Origin: Thalassospira sp. MCCC 1A03138 | GTDB lineage: Bacteria > Pseudomonadota > Alphaproteobacteria > Rhodospirillales > Thalassospiraceae | NCBI RefSeq assembly: GCF_002115785.1 | Contig: NZ_JFJY01000014.1 | Span: 1 to 64,000 of the forward strand | Direction: 5' to 3' | Length of the DNA stretch: 64,000 nt | Shown: piece by piece, positions 9,882 to 18,025 of the stretch | Position numbering within the stretch: the stretch's first letter is position 1 | Layout of the letters: each line of letters begins with the position of its first letter | The notes under the pieces: generated by a model | What the model was told of the DNA's origin: nothing | The model's database searches: none | What the model saw: the letters and a program-made list of their open reading frames with translations, nothing else | Program-made: the position numbers and the translations under genes

Positions 9882-9993
9882 TCTGAGGGACAGGGATTTC
9901 TGCCACGCCCTTGCGAAATCAGTATGATCCAATACCTCATCAGGGAAACAACCGGCGTCGCCGGAAAATCCGATATCGACAAGGAGGACCATC

Positions 9994-10689
9994 ATGACCA
10001 GCAAGCTGACCGTGCAGACGCCGGACGGAAATTTCGATGCCTATGTCGCCATGCCGGCCAAATTACCGGCACCGGTGGTGGTGATTATTCAGGAAATCTT
10101 TGGCGTGAATGCCGTCATGCGCGGCATTGCCGATGACTATGCCAAGCAGGGCTATATCGCGGTTTGTCCTGATCTCTTCTGGCGGATCGAGCCCGGGATC
10201 GAAATCACCGACAAGACCGAAGAAGAATGGAAACAGGCATTTGGCTATTATCAGGCATTTAATGTCGATAAGGGTGTCGAGGATATTGCGGCAACCCTGA
10301 CGGCAGCACGCAAGATTGATGGTGCAAATGGCAAGGCCGGTGTTGTCGGTTTCTGCCTTGGCGGGCTTTTGACCTTCCTGTCGGCCACGCGAACTGATGG
10401 CGATGCCTTTGCCGTCTATTATGGTGGCGGCATGAACAATTATGTCGGCGAAGCCGGGAAGATCAAACAGCCGGTGATCATTCACCTTGCCGGGAATGAT
10501 GAATATATCCCTGCCGATGCGCAGGCCGTTATCAAGGATGCGCTTGATGACCATCCGTTGACCGAGCTTCATTTCTATCCCGGTCGCGATCATGCGTTTG
10601 CGCGCAAGGGCGGGGCGCATTACGACGAGAAGGATGCAGAAACCGCCAATGCACGGACGGCCGAGTTTTTTCAGGAAAACCTTGCGTGA
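9994..10689 (+). CDS. Dienelactone hydrolase family protein
   Basis: A 231-residue cytoplasmic alpha/beta hydrolase of the DLH (ClcD) family. The nucleophile is Cys121 in GFCLGG; Asp169 (LAGNDEYIP) and His200 (GRDHAF) complete the triad, and Glu34 (IIQEIFG) matches the family's activating Glu. RBS AAGGAGG precedes the ATG. No chlorocatechol genes are nearby, so its role here may be hydrolysis of a sugar lactone or another ester; this is not decided by sequence. Confidence 0.85.
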   Translation: MTSKLTVQTPDGNFDAYVAMPAKLPAPVVVIIQEIFGVNAVMRGIADDYAKQGYIAVCPDLFWRIEPGIEITDKTEEEWKQAFGYYQAFNVDKGVEDIAATLTAARKIDGANGKAGVVGFCLGGLLTFLSATRTDGDAFAVYYGGGMNNYVGEAGKIKQPVIIHLAGNDEYIPADAQAVIKDALDDHPLTELHFYPGRDHAFARKGGAHYDEKDAETANARTAEFFQENLA

Positions 10690-10710
10690 TCGTCACAACG
10701 TGATCCCAAC

Positions 10711-10736
10711 AAGGGCCGCAAATCTGCGGCCCTTTT
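10711..10736 (+). terminator. Rho-independent terminator
   Basis: AAGGGCCGCA (10711-10720) pairs perfectly with 10725-10734 around a 4-nt loop, followed by TT. It closes the dienelactone hydrolase transcript. Confidence 0.85.
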
Positions 10737-10765
10737 AATTTACAAGATCAATGATCCTTACTGGA

Positions 10766-10814
10766 CCCATGATCGGTTTATTTGTATGAGGAATACAAAT
10801 AAACCGATCATGGG
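10766..10814. promoter_or_regulatory. Perfect 22-bp inverted repeat covering the leader and RBS of the next gene
   Basis: Bases 10766-10787 are the exact reverse complement of 10793-10814, separated by only GAGGA. The inner part reads TTTGTAT-N5-ATACAAA, like FadR-type GntR operators. The right arm ends in GGG of the ribosome binding site GGGAGG for the gene at 10826. It may be an operator, an RNA hairpin that hides the RBS, or both. Confidence 0.75.
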
Positions 10815-10825
10815 AGGAATATTAA

Positions 10826-11668
10826 ATGAAACTTCTGCGTTTTGGGGCTGCCGGTGCGGAAAAGCCCGGGCTTCTAGATCCGGATGGTGTAATCCGCGAT
10901 CTTTCGTCGGTGATCGAGGATTACAATCCCGAGACCATTTCCGATGCGACCTTTACCAAAATCGCAGCCCTTGATCCCAAAAAACTTCCGGCAGTTTCCG
11001 GCAATCCGCGAATTGGTGCCTGTGTTGCCAAACCAGGCAAGTTCATTTGCATCGGTTTGAACTATTCCGATCATGCCGCCGAGGCGGGCATGCAGGTGCC
11101 GCCCGAGCCGATCATCTTTTTCAAGGCAACGTCGGCAGTTTGCGGCCCGAATGATGATGTCGAAATCCCGCGTGGGTCGGAAAAATCTGACTGGGAGGTT
11201 GAGCTGGGCATCGTGATCGGCAAGCAAGCCAAATACGTGACCGAGGCGGAGGCGCTTGGTCATGTTGCCGGTTATTGCGTGGTCAATGATGTGTCCGAAC
11301 GTGCGTTTCAGCTTGAACATGCCGGACAATGGGTAAAGGGCAAAAGCCACGATACTTTCGGCCCGATTGGCCCGTGGCTTGTGACACGGGACGAGGTTGC
11401 CGATCCGCAGAACCTGCGTCTGTGGCTGGAACTGAACGGCGAACGTGTTCAGAATGGCAGTACAGCAACTATGGTTTACGGCGTTGCCTATCTGATCAGC
11501 TATCTGTCGAAATTCATGACCCTGCAGCCGGGCGACATCATCACGACTGGTACCCCGCCCGGTGTCGGTATGGGCATGACGCCGCAGCGTTTCCTGAAAC
11601 CCGGCGATGTCATGGAGCTTGGCGTCGAAGGGCTGGGAAGCCAGCGTCAGAAAACCGTTCAGGCCTGA
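10826..11668 (+). CDS. Fumarylacetoacetate hydrolase family protein
   Basis: A 280-residue FAH-fold enzyme. The signature runs FICIGLNYSDHAAEAG, then metal-ligand Glu residues in SDWEVELGIVIG, Asp in VNDVSERA, and GDIITTGTPPGVGMG near the C-terminus. Relatives include 2,4-diketo-3-deoxy-fuconate hydrolase, ureidoglycolate lyase-like proteins and 5-oxopent-3-ene-tricarboxylate decarboxylase. It stands alone between two terminators, so it is a single-gene unit controlled by the large inverted repeat upstream. Sugar-acid catabolism is the likeliest role given the surroundings. Confidence 0.82.
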   Translation: MKLLRFGAAGAEKPGLLDPDGVIRDLSSVIEDYNPETISDATFTKIAALDPKKLPAVSGNPRIGACVAKPGKFICIGLNYSDHAAEAGMQVPPEPIIFFKATSAVCGPNDDVEIPRGSEKSDWEVELGIVIGKQAKYVTEAEALGHVAGYCVVNDVSERAFQLEHAGQWVKGKSHDTFGPIGPWLVTRDEVADPQNLRLWLELNGERVQNGSTATMVYGVAYLISYLSKFMTLQPGDIITTGTPPGVGMGMTPQRFLKPGDVMELGVEGLGSQRQKTVQA

Positions 11669-11690
11669 TGAGGCTTGTGAGCAAAATGAA

Positions 11691-11723
11691 AAGCCCCGCT
11701 GCGTATGTTGCGGGGCTTTTTTT
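11691..11723. terminator. Rho-independent terminator between convergent genes
   Basis: AAGCCCCGC (11691-11699) pairs with GCGGGGCTT (11710-11718), followed by a run of T on the plus strand and preceded by A residues that give a weaker T-run on the minus strand. It lies between the FAH-family gene and the kinase gene. Confidence 0.85.
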
Positions 11724-11728
11724 ATGAA

Positions 11729-13318
11729 TCAGCCTGCTGCCATGGCATCAAGTTCCTGTCGGTGGGCATGAAGCTTGTGGAAAATGGCATAGCGCCTATC
11801 GTGGGCGTCCTTTGAGGTTTGGTCCGGGGCGTGGATGGTTTCCTTGCCAGCCATCCGGCGCGATGCAAGGGCAAGACCGCCTTCGGGATCAAGGGCCGCC
11901 GCACCCAGCATCGCGGATCCCAGCAGGACCGGTTCGGCACAGTCGGACATCACGACATTGCAGCCGGTGACGTCGGCATAAAGTTTGATCAGAACCGGGC
12001 TTGCAGTGTGTCCGCCGCTTAGATGGATATGTTTGATCTCATAGCCCGTTGCGTTCAGGGCATCAATGATATGGCGCGTGCCATAGGCAATCGCGCAGGC
12101 GGTTGCCCAGTAAAGGTCAAGGAAGCTCTCCTCGCTTTGATCAAGGCTGAGACCTGAAATCACGCCGAGTGCTTCTGAGTCGGCAAGTGGCGACCGATTG
12201 CCATGAAAATCGGGCAGAACATGCAGTCGGGGCGCAAGATCGGGTGTTCCCATCATCCGGGGCATAAGCTTTTCCCCTGCAAGCTTGTGCGCATCACGGC
12301 CCATGTTGTGCGAAAACGGATGCATGGCCACGATATGATCAAGCAGCGCGCCGGTTGCAGACTGACCGCCCTCGTTTAACCAAAGACCCGGCGCAATCGC
12401 CCCGAAATAGGGGCCCCAGACACCTTTAATGAAACGCGGTTCGGAGGATAGAGCCATATGGCAAGTGGATGTTCCGGCAATCATGGCAAAGCGTTCATCA
12501 AGATTGCCATCCAGATATTCGCCAAGTGTGCCAAGGGCCCCGGCATGGGCATCAATCAAGCCTGCCCCCACGACGCAATCGGTGGTCAGGCCGAGTTCGG
12601 CGGCCCCCTGATCTGACAGATTGCCGATCAGATCGCCAACACCCAATGCCTTGCGGTTAATTCCGGCCTTGCCGGGGAAATCATCAAGGCCGATCTGATC
12701 AAGAAACGCGCGATCCCACGGATCATCCTGATGCGCCAAATAGGTCCATTTACAGGTGATTGTGCAGCAGGACCGGTCGTCACTGCCGGTTGCGCGGAAA
12801 GACAGGAAATCGGCAAGGTCATATGCCGCGCCCATTTTGTCCCAGTTCTGACGATGATGGCGTTTCAGCCACATCAGTTTGGGCAATTCCATTTCGGGGG
12901 ACATGGTGCCGCCGATATATTCTAGCACCTTGGTGCCGGTTTTGGTGCATTCTTCGGCTTCGCGGATGGCACGGTGATCCATCCAGACAATAACATCCCA
13001 GTTATCCGCACCACCCGGTGTTACGCCAAGCGGACGGTTATCAGTATCGCGGATCACGAGCGAACAGGTGGCATCAAATCCGATGGCTGCGACCTGATCG
13101 GCGGCAATATTTGATTTTGCCAGCGCGTCGCGAACCGACTGGCAAACCGATTGCCAGATATTTTCCGAGTCCTGTTCGACAAAATCAGGTTTTGGCTTGT
13201 TCATGGCGATGGCATGGGCGGCGCTGCCAAGCAACTTTCCATCGACGCTAAACACGCCAGCGCGTGCGCTTCCGGTGCCAACATCCACGCCGATGATGAA
13301 CTTATCTGTAGGGCTCAT
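11729..13318 (-). CDS. FGGY-family carbohydrate kinase (pentulose kinase type)
   Basis: A 529-residue cytoplasmic sugar kinase. The N-terminal ATPase motif IIGVDVGTGSARAGV and the substrate region VIVWMDHRAIREAE match the pentulose-kinase branch (D-ribulokinase, TIGR01315 type). HLSGGHTASP and ADVTGCNVV form the C-terminal FGGY signature region, and VGAGLIDAHAGALG is also typical. It phosphorylates a ketopentose or pentitol and so would feed a phosphorylative branch parallel to the oxidative pathway. It is monocistronic, divergent from a HAD phosphatase. No isomerase is nearby, so the substrate is unknown. Confidence 0.87.
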   Translation of the reverse strand: MSPTDKFIIGVDVGTGSARAGVFSVDGKLLGSAAHAIAMNKPKPDFVEQDSENIWQSVCQSVRDALAKSNIAADQVAAIGFDATCSLVIRDTDNRPLGVTPGGADNWDVIVWMDHRAIREAEECTKTGTKVLEYIGGTMSPEMELPKLMWLKRHHRQNWDKMGAAYDLADFLSFRATGSDDRSCCTITCKWTYLAHQDDPWDRAFLDQIGLDDFPGKAGINRKALGVGDLIGNLSDQGAAELGLTTDCVVGAGLIDAHAGALGTLGEYLDGNLDERFAMIAGTSTCHMALSSEPRFIKGVWGPYFGAIAPGLWLNEGGQSATGALLDHIVAMHPFSHNMGRDAHKLAGEKLMPRMMGTPDLAPRLHVLPDFHGNRSPLADSEALGVISGLSLDQSEESFLDLYWATACAIAYGTRHIIDALNATGYEIKHIHLSGGHTASPVLIKLYADVTGCNVVMSDCAEPVLLGSAMLGAAALDPEGGLALASRRMAGKETIHAPDQTSKDAHDRRYAIFHKLHAHRQELDAMAAG

Positions 13319-13453
13319 TTGATCTTCCTCCCGCGGGGCCGATTGGTAGTGTGATGCGTTTTGAGCGCAAATCCGACCCTGATTTCAAGCGATTTCCGCG
13401 TATCTTTTTGTCCGCAATAAATTTACATGACGTGCAATTGAGCAAAAGTGCAT

Positions 13454-13505
13454 CATTTGGTCAAATGCTCATTTTGGTTGACTGTGATATTCGCATTTGT
13501 ATAGG
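13454..13505 (+). promoter_or_regulatory. Sigma-70-like promoter with adjoining palindrome
   Basis: CATTTG-GT-CAAATG (13454-13467) is a perfect palindrome. Immediately after it, TTGACT (13478-13483) and TATAGG (13500-13505) are separated by 16 bp, a good -35/-10 pair reading toward the HAD gene. The palindrome is a candidate operator for this promoter and for the divergent kinase gene. Confidence 0.5.
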
Positions 13506-13540
13506 CTTTTGTCATCAAACCCAATGAAGCCAGGTTCAAC

Positions 13541-14275
13541 ATGGCCCCCCGAAATGTCCAAGATAACGTCCGTAACCGGACACTGGCACCGATCATGACC
13601 GGCAAGGGTGTCGTTCTTTTTGATTGTGACGGTGTCCTGGTCGACAGCGAACCGATCTCCTTGGCAACACTTGTCGATGTGCTTGATCATTACGGTGCAC
13701 CGCTAAGTCTAGCAGAAGTTGCAGCACGCTTTACCGGGCGATCAAGTGCCGCCCCGATCGAACATATCCGCCTTGAAACCGGACGTGACATCGCCCTCGA
13801 ATTCAAGCCGTTCTTTTATGAGCGTCTGTTTGCCCGTTACGACGTTGAACTTCGGAAAACAGACGCAATCGATACGGTCCTTGCCGCGCTTAAAAAACGC
13901 AAGATCGCGTTTTGCATTTCATCAAGCAGTTCGGTGCAGCGGCTTGAACGGACAATGAACGTGACGGGACTGGGCCATTGGTTCGGAACCGATATTTACA
14001 GTGCCGATTTCGTCCTTAACGGTAAACCAGCACCGGATCTGTTTTTATATGCCGCTGATAAAATGGGGTTTCGTCCGGATCAGGCAATCGTGATCGAGGA
14101 TTCTATTGCCGGGGTGAAGGCCGCCGTGGCAGCAGGCATGACCTGCATCGGTTATATCGGGGGCGGGCATTATGCCGGGCAGCGCGAAGATGCATCGACC
14201 CGGCTTTATGACGCCGGGGCCGATATTGTTTTCGATGACATGCGTGATATCGTCACCCTGATCAAGCAGAGCTAG
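13541..14275 (+). CDS. HAD-superfamily hydrolase (beta-phosphoglucomutase / sugar phosphatase type)
   Basis: A 244-residue HAD subfamily IA protein. Motif I is LFDCDGVLVDSEP with Asp28 and Asp30; motif II is the serine run in FCISSSSSVQRL; the Lys of motif III is in NGKPAPDLFL; motif IV is VIEDSIAGVKAA. It probably dephosphorylates or interconverts a sugar phosphate. An alternative start is the ATG at 13595, which would drop an 18-residue tail unlike the family; the promoter at 13478-13505 fits the longer form. It ends 7 bp before the convergent GntR gene. Confidence 0.85.
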   Translation: MAPRNVQDNVRNRTLAPIMTGKGVVLFDCDGVLVDSEPISLATLVDVLDHYGAPLSLAEVAARFTGRSSAAPIEHIRLETGRDIALEFKPFFYERLFARYDVELRKTDAIDTVLAALKKRKIAFCISSSSSVQRLERTMNVTGLGHWFGTDIYSADFVLNGKPAPDLFLYAADKMGFRPDQAIVIEDSIAGVKAAVAAGMTCIGYIGGGHYAGQREDASTRLYDAGADIVFDDMRDIVTLIKQS

Positions 14276-14282
14276 AGTCTGC

Positions 14283-15014
14283 CTAGCGCTGCCGCAGCAG
14301 GCTTTGGTAGCGGGCCTGACTCTGGCTGAGATGTTCGCGCATTGCGGTGCGGGCCGTTTCGGCATCACGCGATGCAATCGCATCAAAGATGCGATGATGT
14401 TCGGCCAGAATTTTCTGCATATAGTTTTTCTGGTCTTCGACCTCGGGAGGGCGGCGGCGTAATTGCGCGCGCGGGATGGTCTTATCGCCCAGATGTTCGA
14501 GAAACTCGACATAACGCCGGTTATTGGTCGCATCGGCAATCGCGCGATGGAACTCGAAATCGGCCTTTTCGGTCGGATTGCCGCGTTCAAAGCAGTCGGT
14601 CATTTCCTGCAGGGCTTCGTATATTTTGGCCTGCTGGGCGGCAGAGCTTCGTGCGCAGGCAAGACCGGCTGCCTCGATCTCGACTGCCATGCGCAGTTCA
14701 AGAATTTCCAGGACATCGGAAATCTGCGCGGAATCGACGGCAAAGATCGTGCTGCCTAGTTTGCGCGGATTGGGAGCCAGCACAAACACGCCTGCTCCTT
14801 GGCGCGGTTCGAGCAGACCATCGGCCTTAAGGGCCGCAATGGCTTCGCGGACCACCGTGCGGCTGACGCCGAACTGTTCGGTCAAAACCGGCTCGGTTGG
14901 AAGTTTGCTGCCGGGCGTGCGCATGCCGCTTTCAATTTCGTGACGCAGGCTTGCAATGACCTTTTCGGTCAGCGAAACTTTTCGTGGCGCGTTCTGCGCG
15001 GAGTTGTTGCTCAT
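14283..15014 (-). CDS. GntR-family regulator, FadR (FCD) subfamily
   Basis: A 243-residue repressor with an N-terminal winged helix (TEPVLTEQFGVSRTVVREAIAALKADGLLEPRQGAGVFV) and a C-terminal helical FCD domain. The FCD metal-binding residues are in DFEFHRAIADATNN and the C-terminal MREHLSQS. Such proteins bind sugar acids or keto acids. The ATG at 15014 is taken instead of an upstream in-frame TTG at 15029. It is divergent from the aldose epimerase gene, with inverted repeats in between, and resembles uronate/aldarate regulators in setting. Confidence 0.88.
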   Translation of the reverse strand: MSNNSAQNAPRKVSLTEKVIASLRHEIESGMRTPGSKLPTEPVLTEQFGVSRTVVREAIAALKADGLLEPRQGAGVFVLAPNPRKLGSTIFAVDSAQISDVLEILELRMAVEIEAAGLACARSSAAQQAKIYEALQEMTDCFERGNPTEKADFEFHRAIADATNNRRYVEFLEHLGDKTIPRAQLRRRPPEVEDQKNYMQKILAEHHRIFDAIASRDAETARTAMREHLSQSQARYQSLLRQR

Positions 15015-15049
15015 TTTCTTGCTCTGCAAATCCGCTATGATCGGAACCA

Positions 15050-15076
15050 GATGTTAATAATGATGAATTTAACATC
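15050..15076. promoter_or_regulatory. Inverted repeat upstream of the first GntR gene
   Basis: GATGTTAA (15050-15057) and TTAACATC (15069-15076) are perfect inverted arms 11 bp apart. The interval contains ATGATGAATTTA, a 12-mer found again at 19019-19030 before kdgD. This suggests an autoregulatory GntR operator. Confidence 0.55.
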
Positions 15077-15109
15077 CTGAAATAGTCCTACGATGTTGGT
15101 GACGGAAAG

Positions 15110-15120
15110 TCATCATATGA
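15110..15120. promoter_or_regulatory. Operator-like TCATCATATGA upstream of the epimerase gene
   Basis: TCATCATA (15110-15117) is an octamer that recurs at 18867 and 19036 and, inverted, at 19018. Here it runs into the perfect palindrome TCATATGA (15113-15120). It lies 28 bp before the ATG of the epimerase gene. Confidence 0.45.
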
Positions 15121-15147
15121 TTTTGATATAGTGATGGGGCGACGACA

Positions 15148-16131
15148 ATGGCCAAATCGGCCGAACCGGAATATCGCTGGAACAGTGGTCCGTTCAGGGT
15201 CGGAATTGTCCCGCGGGGCGGGGCCATTTCGCGGATCGACTGGGTGCGTCCCGACGGTAACGGGGTGGTAAACCTGTTGCGTCCGGTTGACGATTATTCC
15301 CCGGCATCGGGCAATCCTTCGCACCTTGGATGTTTTCCGATGGTACCCTTTGCCAACCGGCTGGGTTATGCCCAGTTCGAATTCGATGGCAAAACCATCA
15401 ATGTTCCGGCAAATCGGGCACCGGACCCGCATGCCATTCACGGATTTGGTATTTCAAGTATCTGGGATATCGAACGTCCAACGGTTGATACCATCCGGTT
15501 CAATCACAAACATGATGATCCGCTGACCGGTTTTTGTTATGTCGCCTGGCAGCAGATCAAGGTCGCAAACGATACTATTTCAATCGAAATCGGTGTGCGT
15601 CATCTTGGCAAGGATCCGATGCCATACGGGATCGGGTTGCATCCATGGTTCCCCGGAGGCGAAAGTGCATGGGTACAGTTTGTTGCGACCGACTGTTTCG
15701 GAACCGACGAAGGCAAGTTACCCACAACGCGCACGGTGATCGATCTTGGTCGCGATTTTGCCGATGGAAAAATGATCCGCCATCACAAGGGGCTTGATAT
15801 TCATTATATCGGCTGGAACAAACAGGCGGAAATGGTCTGGGCAGACCGGCAGTTAAGCCTGCTTCTGGAAGCCAGTGACACTTTGTCGAATCTGCAATTC
15901 TATATCCCGGAAAACGGTCAGACATTCTGTGTCGAGCCGGTGTCGCATGTACCAAACGTCCATAACCGTCCTGAATTCAAGGAATTCGGCGATGTCAGGG
16001 TGCTTGGCTATAATGATACGCTTTCTGGCGTCATGACCCTGACACCAGGCCTTTTGAGCGGATCGGATAATAGCCTTGTCGATGATCACGAGGAATTGGT
16101 CGGCAGGCGGGATTATTCACTGGTCGACTGA
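15148..16131 (+). CDS. Aldose 1-epimerase (mutarotase) family protein
   Basis: A 327-residue galactose-mutarotase-like beta-sandwich protein. FPMVPFANRLGYAQFEFDG is the family's N-terminal strand, and conserved catalytic histidines lie in DPHAIHGFG and YGIGLHPWF. CVEPVSHVPNVHN near the C-terminus supplies the catalytic Glu. It would interconvert sugar anomers ahead of the C1 dehydrogenases of this region (XylB-like or uronate dehydrogenase). It is divergent from one GntR gene and followed by a second. Confidence 0.85.
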   Translation: MAKSAEPEYRWNSGPFRVGIVPRGGAISRIDWVRPDGNGVVNLLRPVDDYSPASGNPSHLGCFPMVPFANRLGYAQFEFDGKTINVPANRAPDPHAIHGFGISSIWDIERPTVDTIRFNHKHDDPLTGFCYVAWQQIKVANDTISIEIGVRHLGKDPMPYGIGLHPWFPGGESAWVQFVATDCFGTDEGKLPTTRTVIDLGRDFADGKMIRHHKGLDIHYIGWNKQAEMVWADRQLSLLLEASDTLSNLQFYIPENGQTFCVEPVSHVPNVHNRPEFKEFGDVRVLGYNDTLSGVMTLTPGLLSGSDNSLVDDHEELVGRRDYSLVD

Positions 16132-16169
16132 TTGCTTCCCCTTTACCCCCTCAGAATTTGCCGATAAAA

Positions 16170-16201
16170 CTTACAAGTAAGAATGACAAGATGACAAGTT
16201 G
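16170..16201. promoter_or_regulatory. Candidate operator for the second GntR regulator
   Basis: CTTAC-AA-GTAAG (16170-16181) is a perfect palindrome. It is followed by a tandem ATGACAAG repeat (16183-16198) running into TTG. The core TTACAAGTAA recurs exactly in the TRAP-transporter promoter at 20110-20119. The site lies 36 bp before the GntR start, so autoregulation is likely. Confidence 0.55.
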
Positions 16202-16216
16202 ACGGGGATTGGGGAA

Positions 16217-16933
16217 ATGACCGGCTTGCAACTTAAAATCCAGAAGCGTGAAAAACTTGCGGATCAGCTTTACGGGCAGATACTTGAGCAGATTGTATCG
16301 GGCAATCTGTCCGAAGGGGCCAAGCTGCCCTCTGAAAATGAAATATGTGCATCCTTTGGTGTGTCGCGACCCGTGGTACGCGAAGCCCTGCGCAAATTGC
16401 AGTCTGACGGGTTGGTATATGCCCGACAGGGAGTTGGATCATTCGTCAAGAAACGACCACCACAAGGGTTGATCGAGTTTGGCGGGATCAATGATGTGGC
16501 CGGGTTACTGCGCTGTTTTGAAGCCCGCATTGCGATCGAGGGGGCAACCGCGCGCATGGCCGCCGAACGCGCCACACTGCGTCATCATCGCGACATCGAA
16601 CGTGCGCTTAAGATGCTTGAAGAAGGTATTGCAGCCGGTGATATAGCCGATCAGGCGGATTTTGAATTCCACATGTCAATCGCACGCGCCAGCGGCAATG
16701 ATATCTTTGTCACCATGTTGACGTCCCTACATGGCGTGATTGCCAAAACCATGAATGTCGCCTTGAACATCACGCGCACCGGATCGGCCGAACGGGTAAA
16801 AAAGGTTCTTTTGGAACATCGTCAGATTTATGATGCGATTCGTGGGCAGGACGGCGAGAGCGCGGAATTGCTAATGCGCTATCACCTGCATCAAGCCCGC
16901 CAGCGGGTAACCGACCATGCGCGTGATATGTAA
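16217..16933 (+). CDS. GntR-family regulator, FadR (FCD) subfamily
   Basis: A 238-residue regulator. The winged helix holds LPSENEICASFGVSRPVVREALRKLQSDGLVYARQGVGSFV, and the FCD domain has the metal-site segment DFEFHMSIARASGND and the C-terminal LMRYHLHQARQR. The ATG at 16217 with upstream GGGGATTGGGG is preferred to a TTG six codons earlier. It precedes an SMP-30 lactonase gene and shares a palindrome with the uronate TRAP operon, so it may respond to a uronate or aldarate. The two GntR proteins here are related but clearly distinct in sequence. Confidence 0.88.
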   Translation: MTGLQLKIQKREKLADQLYGQILEQIVSGNLSEGAKLPSENEICASFGVSRPVVREALRKLQSDGLVYARQGVGSFVKKRPPQGLIEFGGINDVAGLLRCFEARIAIEGATARMAAERATLRHHRDIERALKMLEEGIAAGDIADQADFEFHMSIARASGNDIFVTMLTSLHGVIAKTMNVALNITRTGSAERVKKVLLEHRQIYDAIRGQDGESAELLMRYHLHQARQRVTDHARDM

Positions 16934-16983
16934 CGTCGCGACTTCCACGCACAGAACATCCTGTAAAGTTTCCACGCAAATTT

Positions 16984-16995
16984 GTTGACAAGTTG
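16984..16995. promoter_or_regulatory. GACAAGTT half-site before the lactonase gene
   Basis: TTGTTGACAAGTTG (around 16982-16995) repeats the TGACAAGTTG of 16192-16201 and contains the palindrome TTGT-TG-ACAA. It lies about 65 bp before the SMP-30 start and may be another site for the same GntR regulator. Confidence 0.35.
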
Positions 16996-17057
16996 CCCCG
17001 AGCGCCTGCACACAAGTCGTATGACGAATTGCGTCGGAAAGAATACAGGAACGGATC

Positions 17058-17960
17058 ATGTCAGGTGATATTTCAGCCGTACAACAGCCCCGCATTCTGC
17101 TGGAGGAACGGTTTGAACTGGGCGAATGCCCGAACTGGGACGGCGACAATAACCGCCTTTACTGGGCCGATATCATTGGTCAGAAAATCCATGCGCTTGA
17201 TATTGAAACCGGGCAGCGCCATAGCTGGTCATTCGAGAGCGAAGTCGGCTGTTTCGGTCTGACCGATCAGGGGCGTCTGGTCGTGGCGCTGAAAAGTGAT
17301 ATTATCCTGTTTGATCCAAAAACCGGGGTGCGCGAAAAGCTTGCCGCGGTCGATGGTGATAATGACATGAGCCGCACTAATGACGGCAAAATCGGCCCGG
17401 ACGGGGCATTCTGGGTCGGCACCATGGACCAGAATGCCGACAAGCAGCCGGTGGCATCGCTGTATCGCGTTACCGGATCAGGGGAAGTCGAACACAAGGC
17501 CGGCGGGATCAAGATTTCCAACGGTCTGGCATGGTCGCCCGATGGTCGCATTATGTATCATTCGGATTCTCGTGGGCCTTGGGTCAATCGCTGGGATTTT
17601 GATGCCAAGACCGGCGCGATCAGTAATTGTCAGCGTTTCCTTGATCTTAACGACACGGTCGGACGCCCGGATGGTGCGGCGGTTGATATGGAAGGCTGTT
17701 ATTGGAGTGCGGGTGTTTCGGCGGGCAAACTGAACCGGTTTTCCCCTGATGGTACCTTGTTGCTATCAATTGATATGCCGATGCCAAATCCGACCATGCC
17801 GTGCTTTGGCGGGGTGGACATGAAAACGCTTTATGTCACCAGTCACATGGAAAACTACCCGGCCGAAAAACGTGCCGAATTCCCGGATGCAGGCAAACTT
17901 GTCATGCTGCGTGTCGATGTCGCGGGGGTGTCGGTCAACCGGTTCTGCGAAGATGTATAG
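17058..17960 (+). CDS. SMP-30/gluconolactonase family sugar lactonase
   Basis: A 300-residue six-bladed beta-propeller lactonase. The metal ligand Glu23 sits in LGECPNWD, Asn in KISNGLAWSPDG, and Asp in DGAAVDMEGCYW; the RTNDGKIGPDGAFWVGTM loop is typical. It hydrolyses aldono- or aldarolactones. With a uronate dehydrogenase at 23.2 kb, galactaro- or glucarolactone is a plausible substrate; xylonolactone from the XylB-like enzyme is the alternative. It is preceded by a GntR gene on the same strand. Confidence 0.87.
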   Translation: MSGDISAVQQPRILLEERFELGECPNWDGDNNRLYWADIIGQKIHALDIETGQRHSWSFESEVGCFGLTDQGRLVVALKSDIILFDPKTGVREKLAAVDGDNDMSRTNDGKIGPDGAFWVGTMDQNADKQPVASLYRVTGSGEVEHKAGGIKISNGLAWSPDGRIMYHSDSRGPWVNRWDFDAKTGAISNCQRFLDLNDTVGRPDGAAVDMEGCYWSAGVSAGKLNRFSPDGTLLLSIDMPMPNPTMPCFGGVDMKTLYVTSHMENYPAEKRAEFPDAGKLVMLRVDVAGVSVNRFCEDV

Positions 17961-18025
17961 ATACTGAAAACAAAAGGGCCATGCGGTTTGCAGCGCAAGG
18001 CCCCTTTGCCATTTTCTGTACGTTT

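Noticed and set aside
9994..10689. Chlorocatechol or aromatic pathway for the dienelactone hydrolase and the hydratase-like gene at 18026
   Set aside because: No ring-hydroxylating or ring-cleaving genes occur in the window; sugar-acid genes surround both.
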